From assembly GCA_002388905.1 (NCBI GenBank), contig DGNJ01000072.1, positions 92,213-100,471 of the forward strand: 8,259 nucleotides of DNA, in the 5' to 3' direction. Each line of letters opens with the position of its first letter. Position 1 is the first letter of the stretch. The translations under genes and the position numbers were made by a program. The notes under the pieces are model-generated. The model was not told where the DNA came from. It searched no databases and saw only the letters and a program-made list of their open reading frames with translations. Positions 1-5,470 of this stretch are shown one piece after another. The stretch is from Cellvibrionales bacterium UBA4495 (GTDB lineage Bacteria > Pseudomonadota > Gammaproteobacteria > Pseudomonadales > Porticoccaceae).

Positions 1-943
1 TGGCGTTGCGCAGGCGTTCATCCTCGCCGGGGTAACGGCGGACAACCTCCTTGAGATCCAGGGAGTGGTCGTTGCCCAGGCACAGCAACAGGCGTCCCTC
101 CACCGTCAGGCGCACGCGATTGCAACTGGCGCAGAAATTGTCGGTCATGGGCGAAATAAAACCGATCCTGGTGTCGGCCCCCTCGACCCGGTGGTAGCGG
201 GAGGGGCCACCGGTATTCTCGGCACTGGCCACAAGCTGGAAATTATCGTTCAGCCGTTCCCGGATACGCTGGCTGGCCACCTGGGTTTGCCGGCGTTCGT
301 GGGAGGAAATGTGGCCCAGGGGCATCTCCTCGATAAAGGAGATATCCAGTCCTTCATCGACGGCGAACCGCGCCAGATCCACCACCTCGTCGTCGTTAAC
401 GCCTGCCAGTATCACGGCATTGAGCTTTATCCTGCCGAAATCCAGCTGCTGGGCGGCGCGGATACCGGCCAGGGCATCCTCCAGTTCGCCGACGCGGGTC
501 ATGGCCCGGTAGCGATCCGGGTCCAGGGTATCGAGACTGATATTGAGCCGGCCCATGCCGGCGTCCTTGAGTGCACGGGCATGGCGGGGCAGCATGATGC
601 CGTTGGTGGTCATCACCAGTTCATCCAGCCCGTCCAGGCGCGCCAGGGCATCCACCAGCTTGACGATACCGTTGCGGGCCAGGGGCTCGCCGCCGGTGAG
701 CCGGATCTTGCGAATGCCCAACTCCACAAACGCACCGGCAATGGTCTCCATTTCCTCCAGGCTGAGGATCTGCTGGCGGGGCAGAAAAGTCATGTTCTCC
801 GCCATGCAGTAGGTGCAGCGGAGGTTACAACGATCCGTCACCGACAGCCGCAGGTAGGTAATGTCGCGCTGAAAGGGGTCAATTAACCGGCGACCGCCGC
901 CCCCGGCGCTCTCGCTGTTGTTATCAGTCACTGTGGCTGTCAT
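1..943 (-). CDS. moaA: GTP 3',8-cyclase MoaA (radical SAM), C-terminus cut by window edge
   Basis: This enzyme catalyses the first step of molybdenum cofactor synthesis: radical-SAM rearrangement of GTP to 3',8-cyclo-GTP, which MoaC then converts to cyclic pyranopterin monophosphate. The visible 314 residues show the SAM-cluster motif CNLRCTYC (C39, C43, C46), a TGGEP motif at 83-87, NISLDTLD near 134-141, and the second 4Fe-4S motif CxxCx13C (C271, C274, C288) that binds GTP in this family. The family usually ends in a Gly-Gly tail. That part, perhaps 20-30 residues, lies beyond base 1. I chose the ATG at 943-941, 26 bp after the moeA stop. It has no clear Shine-Dalgarno sequence and gives a Gly/Ser/Asn-rich leader about 15 residues longer than E. 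coli MoaA. A GTG at codon 5 is the only nearby alternative. It is the last visible gene of the Moco cluster. Identity is very secure; the exact start is less so. Confidence 0.97.
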   Translation of the reverse strand, partial: MTATVTDNNSESAGGGGRRLIDPFQRDITYLRLSVTDRCNLRCTYCMAENMTFLPRQQILSLEEMETIAGAFVELGIRKIRLTGGEPLARNGIVKLVDALARLDGLDELVMTTNGIMLPRHARALKDAGMGRLNISLDTLDPDRYRAMTRVGELEDALAGIRAAQQLDFGRIKLNAVILAGVNDDEVVDLARFAVDEGLDISFIEEMPLGHISSHERRQTQVASQRIRERLNDNFQLVASAENTGGPSRYHRVEGADTRIGFISPMTDNFCASCNRVRLTVEGRLLLCLGNDHSLDLKEVVRRYPGEDERLRNA

Positions 944-969
944 TGGTATTGGACGTTAACTTTTGAGTG

Positions 970-2163
970 TCAGGATAGCAGGTCACCATAAGAATAGAAC
1001 ATGACCTGCTCCCCTGCCCGTACCGGTGTGTCCGGAGGCTGCATGACAAGGCCGTCGCCCCAGCAGGCCGAGGACAGCACACCGCTACTCTGGTTGGGGA
1101 ACAGTTCCGCCCCCTTTTCCGTCAACCGGGCTCGCAGGTACTCCTCCCGCTTGCCCCCCCGGCGGTCGAACAGCGCCGGCACCCAACGCGGCGTCGGCTC
1201 CCGGAAGCGCGCCCCCTGCTGTGCCAGCAAAAAGGGTCGCACCAGGATCAGGCCCACCACGAACACCGAGGCCGGATTGCCGGGCAACCCCAGGAAAGGC
1301 TTGCCGCCAACGCTACCGAAGGCCAGGGGCTTGCCGGGCTTGATGGCGGTCTTCCAGAAATCGACCTTTCCCAGTTTTGCCACCGACGCCTTAACGTGAT
1401 CCTCTTCGCCCACGGAGACCCCCCCGGAGGAAACCACCACGTCCGCTTCCGCTGCCGCCTTGAACAAAACCTTTTCCGTGGCCCTGGCGGTATCCGGAAC
1501 ATTGCCCAGATCCAATGCCTCCATACCCAGGGCGGTAACGATCCCGGTCAGGGTTGCCCGGTTGGAATTGTAGATCTGGCCCGGTTTCAAAGGTTTGCCG
1601 GGTTCCACCAGTTCATCACCGGTGGAAAATATCGCCACCCGCAGGGGCCGGTAGACCGCCACCCGGGCGATGCCCACGGAACTCAACAGTCCCAGCTCCT
1701 GGGGTCGCAGCCGGGTGCCTACGGCCAGGATGCGCTCGCCGCTGCCAATATCCTGGCCCCGGGGGCGGATATTGGCTCCCTCGGACACGCCCGGGTCGAT
1801 CTGCACACGCGCGCCATCGGCGAGTAGCCGGCAGTCTTCCTGCATGGCCACGGTGTCGGCTCCCTCGGGAATTTCCCCACCGGTGAATATTCGCGCGGCA
1901 GAGCCGGCCGCCAGGGGCGAGGGACTGTGTCCGGCGGCAATACGCTGGCTCACCGGCAAGTCAAAACCGGCCCGCCGCGCATCGCCATGGCAAAACGCAT
2001 AACCGTCCATGGCGCTGTTGTTGGCGGGAGGCACGTCCACTTCCGAGAACACATCCCCGGCAAGCACGAGATTCAAGGCCTGCGAAACCGGCACATGGCG
2101 CCTGCCACTGGGCGGTGTCGCGGCCTCTATCAGGCGGCGTCTGGCTTCATCGACGCTTAGCAT
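970..2163 (-). CDS. moeA: Molybdopterin molybdenumtransferase MoeA
   Basis: MoeA inserts molybdate into adenylylated molybdopterin in the cytoplasm, using the product of a MogA/MoaB-type protein. The 397-residue product is close to the 411 of E. coli MoeA. Visible motifs are PPANNSAMDGYA (45-56), IFTGGEIPEGADTV (92-105), GQD (136-138), STGDEL (180-185), IYNSNR (197-202), SSGGVSVGEED (245-255), KPGKPLAFG (275-283) and LPGNPASV (293-300). These follow the usual MoeA order: N-terminal, MoCF-binding and C-terminal domains. D53, D138, E184, D224 and D255 match acidic residues known to matter in the E. coli enzyme. I start the gene at the ATG at 2163-2161, where homology begins. The same frame is open much further upstream, but that part only mirrors moaB in another frame. 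The gene follows moaB by 46 bp with no clear ribosome binding site, so translation may depend on moaB. moaA follows after 26 bp. Confidence 0.96.
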   Translation of the reverse strand: MLSVDEARRRLIEAATPPSGRRHVPVSQALNLVLAGDVFSEVDVPPANNSAMDGYAFCHGDARRAGFDLPVSQRIAAGHSPSPLAAGSAARIFTGGEIPEGADTVAMQEDCRLLADGARVQIDPGVSEGANIRPRGQDIGSGERILAVGTRLRPQELGLLSSVGIARVAVYRPLRVAIFSTGDELVEPGKPLKPGQIYNSNRATLTGIVTALGMEALDLGNVPDTARATEKVLFKAAAEADVVVSSGGVSVGEEDHVKASVAKLGKVDFWKTAIKPGKPLAFGSVGGKPFLGLPGNPASVFVVGLILVRPFLLAQQGARFREPTPRWVPALFDRRGGKREEYLRARLTEKGAELFPNQSSGVLSSACWGDGLVMQPPDTPVRAGEQVMFYSYGDLLS

Positions 2164-2209
2164 GGTGCCGGGATGCCGTGAAAGTCCGCGCCGGGCAAAA
2201 ATAGCGAAA

Positions 2210-2734
2210 TCACGGTTTTTCCGCCCCCACATGCTGGACGAAATTGCACGGCCGGGTGCGACTGTCCAGTTGGCTGGCGAGAATCTGCTCCCAGCCCAGC
2301 CGGCAGGCTCCCGTGGACCCGGGAAGGCAGAAAATGGCCGTGCGGTTGGCCAACCCCGCCAGACACCGGGACTGCACCGTGGCGGTACCGATATCGTCGT
2401 AAGACAATTGCCGGAACAGTTCCCCAAAACCCTCGATCCGCTTGTCGAATAAGGGTGCCAGCGCTTCGGGCGTACTGTCGCGGCCGGTGAAACCGGTACC
2501 CCCGGTGGTGACGATGACCTCCACACCGGGGTCGGCAATCCAGGCGGAGACGGTGGCGCGCATCCGATAAATATCATCCTTAAGCAACCGGCGCTCCACC
2601 AACCGGTGCCCGGCGCTCTCGACGGCGTCCTGCAAATAGTCCCCGGACGTGTCGTTTTCGCGGGTCCGCGTGTCCGAGACGGTGAGCAGGGCGACATTGA
2701 GCGGTCGCAGGGATTCCGACGCATGTTGGCTCAA
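2210..2734 (-). CDS. moaB: Molybdenum cofactor biosynthesis protein MoaB (MogA/MoaB family)
   Basis: This 174-residue protein is of the MoCF-binding fold and is much closer to E. coli MoaB (about 170 residues) than to MogA. Shared stretches include TVSDTR (18-23), DTSG (28-31), the pterin-site loop [15 protein letters not shown] (77-91), GFGELFR (102-108), LPGST (137-141) and the tail TRPCNF (160-165). MogA-type proteins adenylylate molybdopterin before MoeA adds molybdenum. With no mogA in view and moeA directly downstream, MoaB may fill that role here. This is inference, because the role of E. coli MoaB itself is not settled. The start is TTG at 2734-2732, chosen because the N-terminus then begins MSQ as in E. 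coli and because AAGGAG lies 8 nt upstream. An ATG 10 bases further on is in a different frame and is not the start. The gene follows moeB by 19 bp. Confidence 0.94.
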   Translation of the reverse strand: MSQHASESLRPLNVALLTVSDTRTRENDTSGDYLQDAVESAGHRLVERRLLKDDIYRMRATVSAWIADPGVEVIVTTGGTGFTGRDSTPEALAPLFDKRIEGFGELFRQLSYDDIGTATVQSRCLAGLANRTAIFCLPGSTGACRLGWEQILASQLDSRTRPCNFVQHVGAEKP

Positions 2735-2742
2735 AACGGTGT

Positions 2743-2748
2743 CTCCTT
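2743..2748 (-). promoter_or_regulatory. Ribosome binding site of moaB (AAGGAG)
   Basis: AAGGAG lies 8 nt upstream of the TTG codon at 2734-2732. The same site is 18 nt from the out-of-frame ATG at 2724-2722, which is too far for normal initiation. This decides in favour of the TTG start for moaB. The site falls in the 19-bp gap after the moeB stop. Confidence 0.8.
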
Positions 2749-2753
2749 CCTAA

Positions 2754-3521
2754 TTAGTTTTTCGACTCGGAGGCGGCGCACACGGGACAGTCGACCCGTG
2801 CCCGGATGGAAAGGTCCAGCCAACGACCCGATGTGCCATCGTAACGCTGTAAACGGCCGTGGGAAACCGGCTTGCCCAGCAGCATGCGCAGCGCCGCGAT
2901 GGCCTGCAGACTGCCCATGGCGCCCAGCACGGGCCCCACCACCCCGCTGTTGCCACAGTTCATCAGGGGCTCGTCGCTGCCCTCGGGGATGGCACAGGCC
3001 AGGCAGGGCCCCGCACGGCTGCGAAAATCCAGCGTTAGCAGCTGCCCTTCCCAGCCCATGGCCGCCGCGCTCACCAGCGCCACCCCGGCGGGACTGCAGG
3101 CCCGGTTGAGCCGGTGCCGTGCCGCCAGATTGTCGGTGCAATCCACCACCACATCGAACTGCCCGGATGCCACCTGCGCCAGCAGTTCGTCGTCCGCCTC
3201 CCGGGCATAGGGAATCAGCTCGACCCCCGGGTTCAGCGCCGTCAGCTCGCGCCGGGCGGCGTCAACCTTAAGGCTGCCGCAGTCGGCTTCCCGGTACAGT
3301 ATCTGCCGCTGCAGGTTGGTCCGGTCCACCTTGTCGGGATCGCACAGCGTCAGTTGCCCGACCCCGGCCGCCGCCAGGTATAAAGTCACCGGACAACCGA
3401 GACCGCCCAGGCCCACCACCAATACCCGGGATCGGAGCAATCGCTCCTGGCCAGACTCCCCGATATCGGCCATCAGCAGTTGCCGGCTGTAGCGCAGGAA
3501 GTTTTCCCCACTCAGTGCCAC
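2754..3521 (-). CDS. moeB: Molybdopterin-synthase adenylyltransferase MoeB (HesA/MoeB/ThiF, E1-like)
   Basis: MoeB adenylylates the C-terminal glycine of MoaD so that the carboxylate can be converted to a thiocarboxylate. The 255-residue product matches the usual size of about 250. It has RYSRQ with the conserved Arg (R13), the nucleotide-binding loop GLGGLG (37-42), NLQRQ (69-73), K85, DCTDN (127-131), and the zinc Cys pairs CLAC (C173, C176) and CPVC (C245, C248). C189 lies where E. coli MoeB has its conserved non-zinc cysteine. There is no C-terminal rhodanese domain, so sulfur must come from another protein. ThiF and HesA share this fold; I choose MoeB because the gene sits among moaD, moaE and mobA. 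The start is GTG at 3521-3519, one base after the mobA stop, with GGAGG 6 nt upstream inside the mobA end. Confidence 0.93.
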   Translation of the reverse strand: MALSGENFLRYSRQLLMADIGESGQERLLRSRVLVVGLGGLGCPVTLYLAAAGVGQLTLCDPDKVDRTNLQRQILYREADCGSLKVDAARRELTALNPGVELIPYAREADDELLAQVASGQFDVVVDCTDNLAARHRLNRACSPAGVALVSAAAMGWEGQLLTLDFRSRAGPCLACAIPEGSDEPLMNCGNSGVVGPVLGAMGSLQAIAALRMLLGKPVSHGRLQRYDGTSGRWLDLSIRARVDCPVCAASESKN

Positions 3522-3522
3522 T

Positions 3523-4137
3523 TCAGGCCTCCGATCCTTGCCGGGCCCGTCGCAGATCCTCGGGGGTGTTGATATTGAAAAAGGGGTTCACCCCCGACGG
3601 CGGCCAATCCACCGCCGAGGTCCGGAGTTTTGCCAGGAGCGGCCGGAAGCCGCCGTGTTTTTCCGACAATAGCTGGTCCGCCACAGCGGTCGCCGTCCGC
3701 CGGTGCCAGAGGGAGAAAGTGGGTTGCCACTCGCCGTCGTAGCGCACACAGGCCACGTCGGCCCGGTGCTTATTCATGGCAGCGGCGAGAACGGCCACCA
3801 GGTCCAGGGGAACGAAGGGGCCGTCGCAGGGGACCAGTGCCACTTTTTCGCGGTTTTCGGCAACACCGTCGCGGTGGCAAAAGAACGCGTGCAGCCCCGC
3901 CAGTGGCCCCGGATAATCGGCGACGGCATCGCCGATAACGGGCAGCGAATAGCCTGCCAGCCAGTGAGTGTCACCGTTGGCGTTAAGGTAGAGTCGCTCC
4001 ACCTGGGGACCGAAGCGCTCGATCACGTGCTCGAGCAGTGGCTTCCCCAGAAACGGTTCGGCCGCCTTGGCACCGCCGCCCATGCGCGAAGACCGTCCCC
4101 CGGCCAGTATCAGGCCGTCGATCCCGCTGGCGGTCAC
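3523..4137 (-). CDS. mobA: Molybdenum cofactor guanylyltransferase MobA
   Basis: MobA transfers GMP from GTP to Mo-molybdopterin, giving the guanine dinucleotide cofactor used by DMSO-reductase-family enzymes such as nitrate reductases and formate dehydrogenases. The 204-residue product compares with 194 in E. coli. It shows the nucleotidyltransferase signature LILAGGRSSRMGG (9-21) followed by K24, GKPLLEHV (31-38), DYPGPLAG (74-81), the metal-site PCD with D105 (103-105), and FNINTPEDL (187-195). The Asp that normally precedes the signature Lys (DK in E. coli) is Ala here. I chose GTG at 4137-4135: it overlaps the moaE stop as GTGA, has GGGGGA 5 nt upstream, and puts the signature at the expected distance from the N-terminus. 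A longer reading from 4227 would add about 30 Arg-rich residues that only mirror moaE. moeB starts one base after the stop. Confidence 0.94.
   Translation of the reverse strand: MTASGIDGLILAGGRSSRMGGGAKAAEPFLGKPLLEHVIERFGPQVERLYLNANGDTHWLAGYSLPVIGDAVADYPGPLAGLHAFFCHRDGVAENREKVALVPCDGPFVPLDLVAVLAAAMNKHRADVACVRYDGEWQPTFSLWHRRTATAVADQLLSEKHGGFRPLLAKLRTSAVDWPPSGVNPFFNINTPEDLRRARQGSEA
3528..3532 (-). promoter_or_regulatory. Ribosome binding site of moeB (GGAGG)
   Basis: A perfect GGAGG lies 6 nt before the GTG at 3521-3519 and inside the last codons of mobA. It supports the GTG start over any internal ATG and suggests coupled translation of mobA and moeB, whose stop and start are one base apart. 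Confidence 0.75.
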
Positions 4138-4637
4138 TGCTGTCCCCCGCCATCGCGCCCGGGCTGTTTTCCTTCGCGCTGCCAGCGACTGGCGGCCATC
4201 CGGTCGCTGTCTTTCATATCCAGCCATTCGTTCCGCCCGCCACGACGTACCCGCTTCCAGAACGCGGCCCGGGTCTTGAGGTAGTCCATAAGGAATTCCG
4301 CCGCCGCGAACGCCTCGGCCCGGTGCGCGGCGGCGGTGCCCACGAATACGATCTGGTCCCCGGGCTTGAGTTCGCCGATACGATGAATGACGGTCACACC
4401 GCTCAATTGCCAGCGATCACGGGCTTCCCGGATGATATCCTCGAGCAGGCGCTCGGTCATGCCGGGATAATGCTCGAGGAAAAGCGTTTCCACCGACGCG
4501 CCCTGTCGCTCGGCGATATTATTGAAATCGCGAACCAGGCCCGTAAAGGTGACGATTGCACCAACGCCGGCGCCGCCCTGGCGCAGCTGCTGGTATTCTT
4601 CGGCAAGGTCGAAATCCTCCGGCTGGATCCGGATCAT
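4134..4637 (-). CDS. moaE: Molybdopterin synthase catalytic subunit MoaE
   Basis: MoaE forms the heterotetrameric molybdopterin synthase with MoaD and adds the two dithiolene sulfurs to cyclic pyranopterin monophosphate. The 167-residue product has GAIVTFTGLVRDFN (26-39), LEHYPGMTE (54-62), VTVIHRIGELKPGD (81-94), the conserved His-Arg (H105, R106), and MDYLKTRAAFWKR (117-129). K121 and K128 match the active-site lysines of E. coli MoaE (K119, K126). E. coli MoaE (150 residues) ends soon after the Arg-Trp seen here at 151-152. This protein carries about 15 extra polar, Gly/Gln-rich residues, and the end of that tail encodes the ribosome binding site of mobA. The ATG at 4637-4635 is one base after the moaD stop, with a G-run about 5 nt upstream. 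The stop overlaps the mobA start by 4 bp. Confidence 0.96.
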   Translation of the reverse strand: MIRIQPEDFDLAEEYQQLRQGGAGVGAIVTFTGLVRDFNNIAERQGASVETLFLEHYPGMTERLLEDIIREARDRWQLSGVTVIHRIGELKPGDQIVFVGTAAAHRAEAFAAAEFLMDYLKTRAAFWKRVRRGGRNEWLDMKDSDRMAASRWQREGKQPGRDGGGQQ

Positions 4638-4638
4638 C

Positions 4639-4890
4639 TCAGCCCCCCGTCACCGGCGGCAGGAAAGCGACTTCGTCGCCATCGTGGATGGGACTGTCCC
4701 AGTCCACCACTTCCTGATTGACGGCCACCATCACCTGGGGTTCCGCCAGCGCCTTTCCGAGCCCGGCATCCACTGCGCCCAGGTGATCGCGCAGGGCAGC
4801 CGCCGTACCGGGGGCCGGCGGACTGGTTAACTCCATCCGGCCATTCTCGGCATACTCTCCCAGCCGACCGAAAAACAGCACCCGGATCAT
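4639..4890 (-). CDS. moaD: Molybdopterin synthase sulfur carrier subunit MoaD
   Basis: MoaD is the small ubiquitin-fold sulfur carrier of molybdopterin synthase. MoeB activates its C-terminus, which then carries a thiocarboxylate into the MoaE active site. The 83-residue product matches the usual size of about 81. It begins MIRVLFFGRLGE and ends PPVTGG, with the exposed terminal Gly-Gly (82-83) required for function. The segment VAVNQEVV (55-62) followed by DGDEVAFLPPV (70-80) is typical of the family. The ATG at 4890-4888 overlaps the moaC stop in an ATGA arrangement and has GGAGG 7 nt upstream, so start and coupling are both well supported. moaE begins one base after the stop. Confidence 0.96.
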   Translation of the reverse strand: MIRVLFFGRLGEYAENGRMELTSPPAPGTAAALRDHLGAVDAGLGKALAEPQVMVAVNQEVVDWDSPIHDGDEVAFLPPVTGG

Positions 4891-5375
4891 GCCGGCACCT
4901 CCCCGGCGCGCCAGTCGCCGGATTTGCCACCCGTTTTTTCCAAAAGCCGGACTTCCTCGATGATCATGCCCTTATCGATGCCCTTGCACATGTCGTAGAT
5001 CGTCAGTGCGCCAACGGAGGCGCCGGTCAGCGCTTCCATTTCCACACCGGTGCGGCCGGCCGTTTTGCAGGTCACTTCCAGGGTCAACCGCGGCGCCCCG
5101 GCATCCAGTTCGATATCGACACCGACCTTGCTCAGGGACAGCGGGTGACAAAGGGGAATCAGTTCGGCACAACGCTTGGTGGCCTGAATCGCCGCGATGC
5201 GTACCGTGGCATATAAGTCGCCCTTGGGCAGGGTTTCCGAAGAAAGCGCCTTCACAATAGCGGGGGTCAGCCGCACCGATGCGCGGGCAATGGCCGTGCG
5301 GGCGGTCTCCGGCTTGTCGGAGACATCGACCATATGCACCTCGCCGCGTGTATTCAGGTGGGTAAAGTCAGACAT
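4887..5375 (-). CDS. moaC: Cyclic pyranopterin monophosphate synthase MoaC
   Basis: MoaC converts the MoaA product 3',8-cyclo-GTP to cyclic pyranopterin monophosphate with release of pyrophosphate. The 162-residue product is almost the length of E. coli MoaC (161) and aligns without gaps in the core. It has GEVHMVDVS (11-19), KGDLYATVRIA (51-61), LIPLCHPL (72-79, with H77), TGVEMEALTGAS (109-120), TIYDMCK (125-131) and GGKSGDW (149-155). K51, H77, E112, E114, D128 and K131 match known active-site residues. The ATG at 5375-5373 gives MSDFTHLN, like MSQLTHIN in E. coli. Its ribosome binding site is weak, with only a GGAA nearby. It is the first gene of the Moco cluster, 95 bp after the amidase stop, and overlaps moaD by 4 bp. 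Confidence 0.97.
   Translation of the reverse strand: MSDFTHLNTRGEVHMVDVSDKPETARTAIARASVRLTPAIVKALSSETLPKGDLYATVRIAAIQATKRCAELIPLCHPLSLSKVGVDIELDAGAPRLTLEVTCKTAGRTGVEMEALTGASVGALTIYDMCKGIDKGMIIEEVRLLEKTGGKSGDWRAGEVPA
4898..4902 (-). promoter_or_regulatory. Ribosome binding site of moaD (GGAGG)
   Basis: GGAGG lies 7 nt upstream of the moaD ATG and inside the last codons of moaC. With the ATGA stop/start overlap at 4887-4890, it indicates translational coupling of moaC and moaD. Confidence 0.7.
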
Positions 5376-5398
5376 AGCACATTCCGTCGTAAACAGCG

Positions 5399-5410
5399 TT
5401 CAATCTTGAA
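5399..5410. promoter_or_regulatory. Near-palindrome TTCAATCTTGAA, possible operator
   Basis: A 5-bp inverted repeat (TTCAA / TTGAA) with a 2-bp centre lies 24 bp upstream of the moaC ATG. Placement and symmetry would fit a regulator site controlling the Moco genes. No regulator is encoded in the window, and a short repeat like this can occur by chance. Confidence 0.25.
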
Positions 5411-5434
5411 CCAAAGATATGCGCTATTCAATCC

Positions 5435-5463
5435 GGGGTAACCGGCATCATGTTTGCCGCCCC
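5435..5463 (-). terminator. Possible hairpin after the amidase gene
   Basis: On the minus strand GGGG-CGGCA, a 7-nt loop and TGCCG-GTTA-CCCC can fold into a stem with a 4-nt bulge, starting 7 bp after the amidase stop. There is no T-run after it, so it is at best a weak or factor-assisted terminator, or an mRNA-end stabilising structure. Confidence 0.3.
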
Positions 5464-5470
5464 TTCGGTG

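Larger units (their letters stand above)
5376..5470 (-). other. Spacer between amidase and moaC; likely leader of the Moco operon
   Basis: This 95-bp gap is the only intergenic stretch directly upstream of moaC, so a promoter for the eight-gene Moco cluster may be here unless it is transcribed from the amidase. I see no strong sigma70 promoter. One weak option on the minus strand pairs TTGAAT with AAGATT, 18 nt apart. The gap holds a hairpin (5435-5463) and a near-palindrome (5399-5410), listed separately. It seems too short for the Moco riboswitch found upstream of moaA in some bacteria, and I do not recognise one. Confidence 0.4.

Noticed and set aside
65..886. 273-codon plus-strand open frame opposite moaA
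   Set aside because: The minus strand encodes MoaA with both Fe-S cysteine motifs intact. The plus-strand product has low-complexity, shadow-like composition and no family features.
2164..2724. 187-residue N-terminal extension of MoeA from the ATG at 2724
   Set aside because: It lies wholly in another frame of moaB, is Arg/Pro/Ser-rich, and resembles no MoeA or MoaB sequence; MoeA homology starts at the ATG at 2163.
4138..4227. 30-residue N-terminal extension of MobA from a start at 4227
   Set aside because: It overlaps the moaE reading frame and is a run of Arg and Ala residues. The GTG at 4137 has a ribosome binding site and places the nucleotidyltransferase signature at the normal distance from the start.
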